A stretch of 64,000 bases of DNA from Cryptomeria japonica (GCF_030272615.1 NC_081415.1:233623303-233687302); one strand, 5' to 3'; shown: positions 11,538-23,150, counted from the stretch's first letter. Notes: generated by a model not told the origin, from the letters alone. A program made the numbers and translations.

Positions 11538-11933
11538 TTATAACCGATCTGTAATATGTTGTTGGCCCCAGTTGAAATCTGGGAACAACATATCCTTCTG
11601 GCTGCGAGGAAGAGTGATTAGATAGTGAAGAGTATCTCCATCACAGGGAAGGGTGAGGGGCCTGTTAGTGTCAAATCCATATTCATCCTTGGCCTTTTCC
11701 AGCAAAGCGCGGAACAGAGAATGATTTAAATGGCTAATTCGGATCACAAACCGCTTGTGGTTTGAACCAGCATAAACTGCCACGTAACCAGGTGGTACGG
11801 TTTTGGGAACTAAGCTCTGGGAGAAGCCCACGCACGACAATAAACAGTCCCGTAGGCGGACAAAGAAAGCAGCCAAATTAGGGTTTTGCCGTTTTGATCG
11901 AAGCAGCGGCTGGGTGAATTGGTTGTTCTTCAT
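11538..11933 (-). CDS. SAUR family protein (auxin-responsive), module B
   Basis: A complete intronless frame of 131 residues, usual for SAUR proteins. The N-terminal region is basic and variable, with the shared LRDCLLSCVGF stretch. The SAUR core spans about residues 45-112: VPPGYVAVY at 46-54, RFVI at 61-64, the helix HSLFRALLEKAKDEYGF at 71-87, and LTLPCD at 93-98. The start is chosen at MKNN because module D uses the same start and the same leader context. A TATA box lies about 93 bases upstream. SAURs are early auxin-response proteins, many of which inhibit PP2C.D phosphatases and so promote acid growth. Expression cannot be judged from sequence. It could be a young pseudogene, but no lesion is seen. 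Confidence 0.87.
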   Translation of the reverse strand: MKNNQFTQPLLRSKRQNPNLAAFFVRLRDCLLSCVGFSQSLVPKTVPPGYVAVYAGSNHKRFVIRISHLNHSLFRALLEKAKDEYGFDTNRPLTLPCDGDTLHYLITLPRSQKDMLFPDFNWGQQHITDRL

Positions 11934-12025
11934 TGTAATAACTTAGCCTGCAAATTTCAGAGTAAATATTGAGGCACTTCTTTGAATGTCTGAAAACATC
12001 TGATGGACCTAGGGGCTTCACGGAG

Positions 12026-12033
12026 TTTATATA
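12026..12033 (-). promoter_or_regulatory. TATA box of the module B SAUR gene
   Basis: The minus strand reads TATATAAA about 93 bases before the ATG. Module D has the same TATATAAA box at the same distance. Confidence 0.65.
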
Positions 12034-12639
12034 TATGTGTGAGAAGAAAGGATAAAGGTTGGAGGCTGGGTAAACCAGCTGGAAACCACCTGCCGTGGGC
12101 ATCTGGAAGAGCTTCGGAAACCACCGATAAAGACAGTGCAGGAAATTGGAATTGAAAGGAAACGGCACTAGGGAGAGTATTCCTTTGTCACTTTCCTGTG
12201 GGCGAGTTCATTGTTAAAAAGTAGTAGTTTCTGTTTTGGTCATTGATTAAGTAGTTATATTAGTTATGTTTGATTGAGTTGTAAACATATTTATATTAGT
12301 TGTGCTTTTTTAATGAGGTAAAATGGTTATGGAGATCACAAATTTTGTATATTAAGTATAATAGTTTAAATTTTATATAATATATTTTAAATGGAAGGAT
12401 GATAGGGTTATGTTTAAGTTGTCAATTGAGAATCAATAAAATTGCAATTAAGTTGTTAAGTCTAAAAGAGTATTGAGGGATCCAATCTAAACATTGTTAA
12501 GTCTAACCTTATTCAAGCTCACACTCTTCATTATGATAAGTTGACCTTTCTTCTCTCTTGGAACAGTTGTCTATGATAAGTTTTCAATCAAATTTGTTGA
12601 CATAAGCGAAGTGGAAGAAGAATGGTAGAGTTAGGGATT

Positions 12640-13130
12640 CCCAATCAAAGAGTCCATTGATGGACACAATAGAAATAGAGAAGTATCTAGTGAATGATGT
12701 TAATAATTGATCAACTATTTCAAGAGCAAGCAGATGTTTTGTGAAAGCTAAGGTTATTAATAGGAGCAAAGGAAATGTTGCACTAAGTAGTTCGATTAGA
12801 TAGAGGGTGGGACTCACCAATATGAGATAATCGAATATAAGAAGTGAGAATCTCCAAGGTTGCACCAACTCCATGAGAAATAGCTTTGCAAACATGACTC
12901 GCCATAGACAAAATTAGATGATAAGACTAACATCTTGAGAAGACTCATCTTCTTCAAAGAAAGTGTTTATACTCAAGTAACCTTTCCAAACATTCATCTA
13001 CCATGTAGCCACCCCCTTACATTAAGAGAGTGGACAATTAGAGGCTAGTTTGTTGGTGGTAAAATAGCATTTATGTTGAAATGGGAGACTCAAATAGTCA
13101 AACAATTGAGTCCAAGGCCTATCCCGTATG
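12640..13130 (-). repeat. Decayed zinc-knuckle segment, module B copy
   Basis: The minus-strand match to 19,180-19,690 is clear in words such as ttaccaccaac and ggctacatgg, but frames are broken. A minus ORF at 12,584-12,895 crosses it without recognisable protein features and is probably chance. Confidence 0.4.
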
Positions 13131-14289
13131 TTTAAAATAATAATAATAATAATAATAATTGAAATGTGTATTAAATTCTATATTATATTGTATTAATTTA
13201 TTATTGTTTTTTTCCAAATATAACTTAGGATAAAGGATTTTTTGTCTATTTATTAGGTAAAAACAAATTATGCTATTCTTAAACATGAAATGGTATCAAG
13301 AAAAGATTTTCTTTTAATAAAAAATGAATGTTTAGACCAGAGGAGCAATTATCCTATAGACTAATTTCATACCCTCAAGCTCCAAAATGGTAACTCAAAT
13401 TCTTGTGAAAATTACACCATGTTTTCTAGCTTAAAGTTATTATTTCACATTAGGGTCATCAACATTGTAACCATTACAGGCTTTCTTTGTGGACTATGTA
13501 AAGGGTCGACACCTTAGTTAACACTATTTTTTAATCAAAAGCATTGTAACCATATTAACCACATCTTTAATAAATTGTCTATAAACACTTTTAAAAAGTT
13601 AGATTGGATTGTATGGTCACATTATGCATTATGAAATAAAGTTAGACTGAATTGTATGCATCAAAAAGTTAGGTTGAATTGTGTGCATCAAGTCATGCAT
13701 TACAAAATAAAGCTAGACTGAATTGTATGCATGAAGTCATGCATTACCTTAAGTATTACTATATGATTAGTTATTTCTTTGATGTCACTAATGAAAAGAG
13801 ACATTTTTGTTTGTTTTTTAGAGTAAAACATTATGACTATTTGATTAGTTATTTCTTTGATATGACTTATGAAAAGAGATATTTTGTTGATAAAGAAAAA
13901 TATATAAAATACCCTTTGTTGGTCATTGCAATCCTTATTTACCAATTTTGTATTGCAATGAGATGCAAAATTATTATTGATTTTTTGGTCATTATATAAT
14001 TTGATGTTAGATTGTTTGGTCATTAAATAATTTTATGTTAAAAGAATGTTGAAGAGAAAATGACATTACATTATGAAGAGCACACTGATACTAATACAAA
14101 TGTTATTTAAAAATTAAAAAAAATTAAAAAAAAAAAAATTATTCTTGATATTTCCATAATCTAGTTAATCTGATAAACGTTGTCCAATCTTTAATCAATT
14201 CCTTCATTTTTATAAACAATCACTAAAAAATCTATTAAGGAAGAGAATGCAGTTTGTAAGTTAGATCACGGAGTAGAAGAAATAATGAC

Positions 14290-14660
14290 AGGATATAAAG
14301 CAGGCTGTTCTGGTTTTGGGTTTCTGTGTGTGCGTATGGGCTTCATGACAGCATTATTGATTTCTGTTGTCCCTCAGAAAATATTAGGTGGTGGGAACGT
14401 GAGAGGTGGGGATTGCTTGCAAGATTCAGTCCAACTGATCTTAAGTAGGATTGGTAAGGCAGGCCACACTTTTTTGGGATCCCTCGTGTACAACTGCCTG
14501 TGCATGTCATGGCCAATAAGATTTTGACGCCTGTATGTGCAGTCCTTACTTTTTTGGGGAAAAATCTTTTTTACACGAGAAGCTGGTTTTGGATGGATGG
14601 TGAAAAAATGTTGAAGTGAAATTACAGTGTTTGTAAAGTTGAACATCACTCTCAAGTTTA
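14290..14660. repeat. Conserved module block of unknown nature, copy B
   Basis: Close match to 3834-4200 and inverted match to 18,390-18,750. The minus frame 14,374-14,667 keeps most of the ORF seen in copy A (KDCTYRRQNLIGHD then HRQLYTRDP). Confidence 0.6.
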
Positions 14661-14769
14661 CTTTCAAGAAATTACAGTGTTTAGAAACTTCTAGGTAAGT
14701 ATTCTTAAACAGTGAATGGATTCTTGGTTACCTTCATTTTCACTTCTACCAAACTTTGAATATACTATT

Positions 14770-15985
14770 TACTTTCAACCATTGGAAGATGTTATTATGT
14801 TTGCAAATTAAGATTGTAGAATCTTAAATTGTTGTGGTGGGAAGTAATTTGTCTAATTGTATTGAAGATATATAAGAAGGTCAAACTAATAGTTATCGTG
14901 TTGTATCGAAGAAATATAAGAAAGTCAAACTAATAGTTATCGTGTTGAGATTTTCTTGAATAGAAATAATGCTTGTTGGTTCATCATAAAATAGAAAACT
15001 TCTAAGTTAATTGAGATTTTTTTTTCATAAATTTAAAAGAAATTTCATTGTAAATTTTTCTTATCTTAGACACATTTCAAATAGCAATAAATCAATATCT
15101 ACTATCATTAATGCATTCATTTTAGACTTTATTTTTGAAAATAACATGTTATGATTATGAAATTTGAAAAATAATTTTATTATTAAGAATTAAAAGTGAG
15201 AATGATTAACCACAAAAGATAGATGACTTAGTGAAATCAATCTGATTAATACAAGCTCTAGACATCTTTACAATAATATAAGGGCTCAAAACAACTATAA
15301 TTTCATGCAACCTTTTAGTTTAGTTTTCTCTAATCTTTGAACAATAGGGTCATTAGGAATTCAGATTGACCAAAACCTTGTCAATAACTACAATGCTGTA
15401 TATATTTCTATTTCACATTTGATCTAAAAGAATAAAAGGCTTAATTAAGTAATAATAAAGGCAAACAAGTGATAAGTGTTGTAATTTATCTATATTGAAT
15501 TTTATGGTAGTTCTCATTGATCTAAGACATGCATTATATTTTTCTAGTAGTAAGGATGTGTCTTTTTTATTTGATTATTCAAGTTTTCCAAACCAAAAAT
15601 CTTCTTCTTATTTCTATTATGATAATATATTTTATAATTTATTCTCCTTAGTATCAAATCAAGCTTTTGTAGACATTTTATAGTTGAGAAAAATTATATA
15701 TATCTGGATAGTATTTTATTTATATACAAACTTGAAGATCTATAAAATAAAAGATATGTTTTTCTAATTATATTATTTTATCTTTCTAATCAAATTATTT
15801 TTTTATATTGTAATGCCTCCATTTGCAACTTTGAATTGTGTGATCATGGATTAGCTTCATTATTTGCTTTATAAGTTTTGGTCATCACTTATGTTGTTGA
15901 GTCTTGCTTTGTATCTCCCTTTGTCTTTTAATTAATAATTTAAATTAACAATAAAAGACCGCGGTGATTCAACCTATCAGAAGGG
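14770..15985. other. AT-rich spacer without recognised genes
   Basis: No protein family, tRNA or LTR was recognised. A short duplication (aagaaggtcaaactaatagt and aagaaagtcaaactaatagt) occurs near 14,880-14,940. Confidence 0.4.
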
Positions 15986-16094
15986 CATCGCCCTCCTCAA
16001 CACCACTCTTCACAGGGAACTGGTGCTATTATTTTTTTCCCATGATTGGCCATACTCTACGTTGGGCAATGAATCTAAACCTCCTGCGCGTAAG

Positions 16095-16295
16095 ACTATC
16101 AACTGAATGACCGACCCCTCTGGGAATTCTATCAAATGAATTATTGACCCCTCTATCAACTGAATTACTAATCCTTCTTGATGAAAAGGCTTCAAAATTT
16201 CAAATGTTGAAAGGCACTTTATATGAACCAAGCCTCAAAAATAAGACCTTCGATTGCTACAAGAATACTCTACCATCTGAACTACAACACTTTTT
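16095..16295 (-). repeat. Triplicated tRNA-like SINE head and one longer SINE piece
   Basis: The words ctatcaactgaatgaccgac, ctatcaaatgaattattgac and ctatcaactgaattactaat follow one another (16,098-16,175). Each is the reverse complement of a box-A-like tRNA start. At 16,236-16,290 a fuller piece reads on the minus strand as gtagttcagatggtagagta, about 15 bases, then aatcgaaggtc, as in a tRNA from D-arm to variable loop. Confidence 0.5.
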
Positions 16296-16527
16296 TTATC
16301 AACCCATTATCAATTCGAATGTGACTTATATCCAACACTCTATTCCAACTGAGCACTGCAATTCACAAAAGACTGAGAATTTTTTTAATCTTAATTTAAA
16401 TTCAATTGTTCACAGATATTGATTTACAGAACATCTCTATACAAGAATCCACAAACACGGTGGAATTCTGCCGATGAAATTCTAAAGTGGGCAAATATGA
16501 AGAAATCCTAGAGACTCTCCTTGAATG

Positions 16528-16690
16528 TTATAAGCGATCCGTAATTTGTTGGCCCAAGCTGAAATCTTCGAACAACAGATCTCCATCACAGAGAAGGGTG
16601 AGCGGTCTGTGGGTGTCAAACTCTCGTGGACATCTGGAAGACCTTCGGAAACCGCCGATAAAGACAGTGGAGGAATTTGGAATTGAAAGA
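16528..16690 (-). pseudogene. SAUR remnant with internal deletion, module C
   Basis: Positions 16,528-16,621 match the SAUR C-terminal coding end of modules B and D on the minus strand. From 16,622 the sequence jumps to what is, in the other modules, about 130-200 bases upstream of the ATG (the word ggacatctggaagaccttcg). The SAUR core, start codon and TATA box are therefore deleted. The plus ORF at 16,487-16,702 is only a shadow across this scar. Confidence 0.75.
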
Positions 16691-18389
16691 AAATGGCACT
16701 AGGGAGAGTACTCCATTGTCACTTTTCTGTGGGCGAGTTCAGTGTTAAAAGTAGTAGTTTGGGTTTGGGAGATTAATAATGCTTGATTGAGTTGCTATAA
16801 AATATATTAAATATTACTATATTAGTTATGTTTTTTTATGAGGTCATAAATAGAACAATTTAAAGTCATATACAATAAATTTGAAAGGAGGTATAATATA
16901 TTTGAAGTTTTCAAGTGAGAGCCATTAAAATAATTAAGTTGTTAAGTTCAAAAAGGTAGATCAATGGTAATCATCTTAAACAATTTTAGGTCCAACTCTA
17001 TTTGATCTAGTACTCTTCACTATGGTGTGTGATTGAAATGTAGACTTCAAACGGGCTTTCTTCACATTTGAACAAATGTCTAGGATAAGTCATCAAAAAA
17101 CTGGGGAGACACTGCAATTTCCCCCAAAGAGAGCCCAACATGGGTGCATCAAAAGTAGATGAGTGTCTTGTCTTTGATGTTTGTTATTAATCAATTGTCT
17201 TAGGAGTAGTCCCAAAATGTTGCACAAAAGCTAAGGGTATAATAGAAGTAAACAAAATGGGTTGCTATGTAGTTAGGTCAAATGGAGGGTGGGAGACACC
17301 TGTAGGACATAAAGAAACCAAGAAAGTTCCTTGCAAACATGATTTGTCAAAGAGAGAATAGGAAGATAAAAACCAACATCTTTGGAAGACACATCATCAT
17401 TAGATGAAGTGTTTGTAGCAAGTGATCTTTGTAGGCATTCCTCCAGCATCTAGGCACTCCCTTACACCAAGAGAGTGGACATTCAAAAGCAAGGTGGCTG
17501 GAGGAAAAATATCATCTATTTCTAAAGGGGCACCTTCACAATCAAGTAGCTGACATCAAGACCTATCACATTAATAATGTTTGTTTAAAATGTTTAAAAT
17601 ATAAAAAAATATAAGTGGATATATATATATATGATTGGTTGTTTTAAGTATAACCTGGAAAGATGGGTGTTTTTCTCTATTATTAGGTAAAAATATGATT
17701 ACTACTATTCTTAAACATAAAATAGAGTTAATTAAAAGATGTTTTTCCAATCAAAATAAGATGGTAAGGGGAAAGTACCAATCCTTCTATAGGCCCACTT
17801 TGCAGCCCTCAAGCTCCTAAATGGGAAGTCAAGTTTATGTGAAAATCTCACCATGTTTTATTGGCAAGTTAACTGTTCAGAATTTTTTATTAAGGTCAAG
17901 GTCATCAATGATGTAACCATCTGAGTTACATCTTCATTAAGTTGTATAAAAAGACTAGAAATAAATTTCTAAAATCTCCAATTAAATCATATATTACTGT
18001 ATACCTTATGTGTTATTATATGATCAATTGTTACTAACATTAGATTAATCCTTCTATCAAAATCAACTATCTTTTATATTTACCACCATACTTCTAAAAT
18101 AATATAGCTCAACAATTAATTTTAATAAAATCATATATCCTAATATTTCTTCCCTCATATATCCTAATATTTCTTCCCTACAAAACAATCCTTAACCTCC
18201 AACCCTATTTCTCTAAGCTGTCTGAATTCTATTTTCGCAAACCAAACCCAAATAGATACTTTAACTTCTCAAACAAGTAAGACTGAAATGGTAAAGACGT
18301 CCTTGAAAGTAAACTTGACACTGATGTTCCACAGGACTCTGATTTCACCTTAAGTAGTCTGAAATAGAAAAGACATTCTTCAAAGTAAA

Positions 18390-18750
18390 CTTGAGACTGA
18401 TGTTCATCTTTTACAAACACTGTAATTTCACCTCAACATTTTGTCACCATCCATCCAAAATCAGCTTTCTCGTGTTAAAAAGATTTTTGCAAAAGGAAAG
18501 TAAAGACTGCAAATACAGGCATCAAAATCTTGTTGGCCAGACATTCACAAGTAGTTCTCCACGAGGGATCCCCACAAAGAATGGCCCGCTTTACCAATCC
18601 TACTTAAGATTAGTTGCATTGAATCCCATCAATCCCCATTTCTCACGTTGCTGCCACCTAACATTTTTTCTGTGGGGCAACTGAAATCAATGTGCTGTCA
18701 TGGAAACCCATAGCCGCACACAGAAACCCAAAACCAGAACTGCGTGCATT
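18390..18750. repeat. Conserved module block of unknown nature, copy D (inverted)
   Basis: Inverted match to 3834-4200 and 14,290-14,660. The frame that is long in copies A and B changes frame here after QNLVGQ, which argues against a selected protein. Confidence 0.6.
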
Positions 18751-19179
18751 CTATCTTACTCTCTATTTCTTATATTCCGTGATCTAACTTACAAACTGCA
18801 TTTTCCTCATTAATCATAAAGTAGCACATGAGGCATATAGTAATATATGATTTAATTCAGTGTTTTTGAAATTTCTTCTGAGTTTTTTAGTAATTCTAAG
18901 TACTTAACTTGCCAATAGAAATATGATGAGATTTTTTACAAAAATTTGATTTATAATTTATAAAAACTTGAGTTATCATTTATGAGTTTGAGAAGTGCAA
19001 AGTGAGTCTATAAAAAGATTGGTGTTCTACTCTAATCATCTTATTGTTAGTGATTTTTTTTTTTAATTAATACTATTTGATGTTTAAGAATAGTAGTAAT
19101 CACATTTTTATCTAATAGATAGAGAATATTATGTATATTTCAATTTAGTTTTTTAAATTATTTAACCAAACATTATTGA

Positions 19180-19524
19180 TGTGATAGGTCTTGGACTCAA
19201 CTAATTGACTGCAGAGGTCTTCCTATTAGAAATAGATGATATTTTGCCACCAACCACCTAGCTTTTGAATGTCCACTCTCTTGGTATAAGGGAGGAGCTA
19301 CATGGTGGAGGCATGCCTGTGAAGTTCATGTGACTACAAACACTTCCTCTAGTGATGATGAGTCTTGTAAAGATGCTGGGTTTTATCTTCCGATTCTCTC
19401 TGTGGTGAGCCGTGTTTGCAAGGGGATTTCTTGCACAATTGGTGTGAGTATGGAGAGTCTTTCTCCTTGGGTTCCCTTATGTCCTATAGGTGATTCCCAC
19501 CCTCCATTTGATCTCTCTACTTAG
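19180..19524 (+). pseudogene. LINE ORF1-like zinc-knuckle protein fragment
   Basis: The frame reads DCRGLPIRNR, an in-frame TGA, YFATNHLAFECPL, then a segment with TWWRHACEVH and SSSDDES, ending FDLST and a stop at 19,524. The arrangement C-R-x-L-P-x-R ... H-L-A-x-x-C-P followed by a WW and acidic-serine segment resembles the CCHC region of plant LINE ORF1-type (DUF4283-associated) proteins. That assignment rests on my memory of the pattern. At least one zinc-binding Cys is missing and the frame is broken, so this is a fossil. It is shared by all four SAUR modules and predates their duplication. Confidence 0.5.
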
Positions 19525-20243
19525 TAATCCATTTTTTTTTAGCTCTATTATAACCTCAGCTTTTATGCACCATTTTCCTACTCTTAAGACAGTTGATCAA
19601 TAACTAGCATCATCCATAAGACATTCATCTGCTATTGTTGCACCCATGGATGGGCTCTCTGGGGAATCTGTAGTCTCTCCCCAACTTTTCCTAGGTGTAA
19701 AGATTTGGTTGATGACTTATTCAAGATATTTGTTCAAAGGTAGAAGAAAGCCCTTCCCAAATCCATCTCTTACTCACACACCATGGTGAAGAGTACAAGA
19801 TCGAATAAAATTGGACCTAAAATTGTTTAAGATAGGTTCCATTGATATCATTTTGAAATTAACAATTAATTGCAGTTTCAATGGCTATCATTTGACAACT
19901 ACAAGCATGTTATCCTTCCATTTCAAATTTATTGTTGTATGATTTTAAATTGTTTTATTTATGACCCCATCAAAAACATAACTAATATAATTACACGTAA
20001 AATATTTTCTAACAACTCAATCAAAGATAATTAATGTCCCAAACCCAAACAACTACTTTTTAACAATGAACTCGCCCACAGAAAAGTGACAATGGAATAC
20101 TCTCCCTAGTGCCATTTTCTTTCAATTCCAGTTTCCTCCACTGTCTTTATCAGCGGTTTACGAAGGTCTTCCAGATGTCCACGATAGTTGGATTCCATCT
20201 GCTTTACTCAAGTTCGGGCCTTTATCCTTTCTTCCCACACACA

Positions 20244-20251
20244 TATATAAA
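20244..20251 (+). promoter_or_regulatory. TATA box of the module D SAUR gene
   Basis: TATATAAA lies 92 bases before the ATG at 20,336, the same spacing as in module B. Confidence 0.7.
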
Positions 20252-20335
20252 CCCCATGAAGCCCCTCAGATGTGCTCAGACATTCAAAGAAGTGCCTCAA
20301 TATTTACTCTCAAATTTGCAGGCTAAGTTATTACA

Positions 20336-20764
20336 ATGAAGAACAACCCATTTGCCCAGCCGCTGCTTTCATCAAAACGGCAAAACCGCAAGTTGGCTGC
20401 TTTCTTTTTCCGGCTACGAGACTGTTTATTGTCGTGCATGGGTTTCTCCCAGAGCTTAGTTCCCAAAGACGTACCACCCGGTCACATGGCTGTTTATGCT
20501 GGTTCAAACCATGAGCGGTTTGTGATCCGAATTAGCCATTTAAATCATTCTCTGTTCCGCGGTTTGCTGGAAAAGGCCAAGGATGAATATGGGTTTGAAA
20601 TGACCCACAGGCCGCTCACCCTTCCCTGTGATGGAGGTACGCTTCAGTACCTAATCAATCTTATTTGCAGCCAGAAAGATCTGTTGTTCCAAGATTTCAA
20701 CTTGGACCAACAACTATTTACAGATCACTGCAGAATTCCGCAGTGTTTGTGGGTTCTTGAATAG
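20336..20764 (+). CDS. SAUR family protein (auxin-responsive), module D
   Basis: A complete intronless frame of 142 residues, paralogous to the SAUR at 11,538-11,933 and starting with the same MKNN. The N-terminal part is basic (LLSSKRQNRKLAAFF). The core runs about residues 45-113: DVPPGHMAVY at 45-54, RFVI at 61-64, HSLFRGLLEKAKDEYGFE at 71-88, LTLPCD at 94-99. DVPPGH matches the usual SAUR consensus better than the TVPPGY of the B copy. The C-terminus is about ten residues longer than in B because the stop codon used there is lost. It has a TATA box 92 bases upstream. The role is as for other SAURs: early auxin response and cell expansion. Confidence 0.88.
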   Translation: MKNNPFAQPLLSSKRQNRKLAAFFFRLRDCLLSCMGFSQSLVPKDVPPGHMAVYAGSNHERFVIRISHLNHSLFRGLLEKAKDEYGFEMTHRPLTLPCDGGTLQYLINLICSQKDLLFQDFNLDQQLFTDHCRIPQCLWVLE

Positions 20765-20887
20765 AGATATTCTGTAAATCAATCTTCATGAGAAATTGAT
20801 CTTGTGAACATTTGAAACAAGTTTCTAAGGAATAAAATGCTTCAAATTTTTTGGCAAATTGCAGATGGGTTGATCGAACAATGTCAA

Positions 20888-20945
20888 TTGTTCAGTTGAT
20901 AGAGTAGTCCAACAGCAATTGAAGGTCCTAGATTGAGTCCCAATT
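20888..20945 (+). repeat. tRNA-derived SINE-like element
   Basis: The sequence ttcagttgatagagtag (20,891-20,907) resembles tRNA box A. After a central piece ending attgaaggtcct comes agattgagtcccaat (20,930-20,944), resembling box B. A second head without box B, tagtttagtggatagagtac, lies at 21,071-21,090. Minus-strand relatives occur in modules A-C and at 28,195-28,290. Confidence 0.6.
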
Positions 20946-22349
20946 TAACATTTGAAAGAAGTTTCAAAAAAGATAGAAGAAATTCAGGTCTTCTGCAAAT
21001 TGAAGTGTTTTTTAATAGAGTCTTGGAAATTAGTTAAATCACCATGACCATGGATTGGTCAAGGGGTCAGTAGTTTAGTGGATAGAGTACTTGAAAAACA
21101 ATTGATAACTGATTCATATAATTTGTAATTTACTAGCACTCGCATCAAATGGAAGTGCAATGGTTTAACGATAGTAATATATATTGAATTTTTAAAATTA
21201 TATAAGTATGTTTGTAAAAGTTTTATAATATTTTTTTGATCAAATCTATTTTTATCAATTTGTATATTTATATATGCATTATATTAAATTGATATAAATT
21301 ATAATTTAATAAAGAAATTTATTTTTTAATACATTATAAAATTGTGTAAAAACAATTCGTTATAAAACCCATATTATGCCAACCCTAAACAATGGTTATC
21401 AAAAGATCATAAATAATTTAATTTAAAAGAATGCAGTTAAATATTTGACCGGAATGGAAGGGATTTTTTATTAGCCAGGACACAGGAAACATTTTATTGG
21501 AAGCGTGAGACAATTCCGATGGGCTATGCCCACGTTAAATAGCCTATCGATTAAATATAAAAAAGTAACTTAATTTATGAATATTGTGAAAGAGAAGCAA
21601 TTTAAGGGATGAAAGGCATGGTTATAGTTTACACATAAAGGTATGACTGAACATAATTGAATGTAAAAAATTTATGGGGCAAAGAATATTTAGTCAAGAT
21701 TATTTACCTGTCAAAAAGGATCCTTTAGATCTTCAATTTAGTTTAGTTTGCTATCAAGTGTGTTGTCAATTATTCTAGGGTGTTATCAAATCAGTTAGTT
21801 ATATTATAGGGAGTTCTTTGAGCTTATAATATATATTTATATGTAATTATATTGGTGAATAAAATTTATTGAGTTGTTTTTTTTGTTGTTCTATATTTCT
21901 TGTAATATAATCTTTGTTTTTAATAGGTATGACTTAACATAATTGTATTTATAATTTTTATGGGGCAAAGAATATACATGACCAAATTCTTTTAGAATTG
22001 ATGGTAACAAGTCAAACAATAAAGTATAATAGGCATGTGGATAGGAAATTATAGGTTAGTCTTTTTAAAGTATTTTGTTTTGTTAAATATTTAAGTCTAT
22101 TTAAAAATAAAATTTATAAAATATAATATATTAGTATTTTTAATAGTGTAATATAATATGGTAATTTTAAATTAATAGAAAGGAACCAATATTGTTACGA
22201 ATCTTTTAATAAATCTTTCACTGAAATTGTTTTGAAATTATGAGTTATAATGATTAACTTATTATTACATCTTTTGTGCTTTCTAAAATTTCATAAATGC
22301 TAATTTTAGATTAGTATGAAGTGAATGTTCTGACATTGAACAATTTGTA

Positions 22350-23149
22350 TTATCAAACATATTATTACAAATAATGTGTGTAATGTTAGGTCTAATATTA
22401 ATTTTTAAATTATCAATATTTTGAAAACATATATTTATCATATATCCATAAATATATCATAAATACTAGTATTTAATTTTTCTTCTTCTAAATACACACC
22501 TTTTTTAATAAATTGTCATAATGAAGGGATGGGATATTATGATTTTTATACCAAACCTCAAATGGGTTTCCTTACCTAAAATGATACTTGATCTTATACT
22601 ATATACCTTTCTTTATATTTACACACCACTTTTTAATAAATTATCATAATGAAAGGATGGGATGCTATAATTTTTATATTAATTCTTGACTTGGCTTCCT
22701 TCCCAATCTCTATTGCAATAAAAGTCTCACACATAGATTGGTTATTTGTCCAATCAATTGAAATGGAACAAAAGTTGAAGCTTATAGAGAAAAATGGACT
22801 CCCCTATTCTAGATTTGACTTCCTATGTTCTCACTTATCTAGTCGAAACTTGAAAGGGAATAAAAGATGTGGTCCCGCTGAGAATCTTTCCAAATCCATG
22901 CATAAGGATAAGATAAAATTGCTACCACATGTTATGAACTTTGAGGATCTCCTAAGAATTTCTCTTCTTCAAAATTGCATCCTTTAAACAAGTGTCAAAA
23001 TTTCCTACTCTCCTTAATGCTAATTTCAACTCAACTTTCCATTGGGCTCCCCAATATAGCGTATCACCTTGAAAAATAATATATCATTTAAAGAATAAAA
23101 TCAGAAATATATTATTGGAACTCTTAAGGTTGAGGCACCTTAACTCTAC
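22350..23149 (-). other. Probable LTR sequence of a minus-strand copia remnant, with local direct repeat
   Basis: The minus strand passes from a polypurine-like GTGGGAGAT into TGTAGAGTTAAGG at 23,150, which is how a copia 3' LTR begins, so sequence below 23,150 is probably its LTR. Its far end was not found. Inside, acacaccttttttaataaat (22,494) and acacaccactttttaataaa (22,621) start a duplicated segment of about 65 bp. Confidence 0.4.
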
Positions 23150-23150
23150 A

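Larger units (their letters stand above)
10560..14760 (-). repeat. Segmental duplication module B (SAUR on minus strand)
   Basis: The most complete copy in direct orientation. Order: distal block (10,580-10,680), tRNA-like pieces (10,845-10,910 and 11,065-11,115), SAUR gene, block near 12,160-12,260, zinc-knuckle segment (12,640-13,130), AT-rich spacer, and the conserved 3' block (14,290-14,660). A short stretch (gatatgacgtatttccaacactctattc) occurs twice near 11,120 and 11,330, showing a local 200-bp duplication upstream of the SAUR stop codon. Confidence 0.8.
15990..18035 (-). repeat. Segmental duplication module C (truncated)
   Basis: Shares with modules A and B the tRNA-like pieces, the SAUR 3' end, the upstream block near 16,690-16,760, the zinc-knuckle segment (17,110-17,560) and the AT spacer ending near 18,030. 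The conserved 3' block is missing. At about 18,040 it abuts module D in the opposite orientation, so C and D form a large imperfect inverted repeat. Confidence 0.75.
18040..22350 (+). repeat. Segmental duplication module D (inverted)
   Basis: Contains all landmarks of modules A and B in reverse: tandem-repeat end (18,040-18,260), conserved block (18,390-18,750), zinc-knuckle segment (19,180-19,690), upstream block (20,040-20,110), SAUR gene (20,336), tRNA-like pieces (20,888-21,090) and distal block near 22,000-22,060. Positions 21,100-22,000 hold AT-rich sequence without genes. Confidence 0.8.

Noticed and set aside
13679-14023. Overlapping ORFs of about 106 codons on both strands
   Set aside because: AT-rich spacer with internal duplication (ttagttatttctttgat twice); no protein features and not kept in the other SAUR modules.
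22649-22987. Plus-strand ORF of 112 codons
   Set aside because: Lies in the probable LTR of a minus-strand copia remnant; no recognisable domain, no splice or promoter support.
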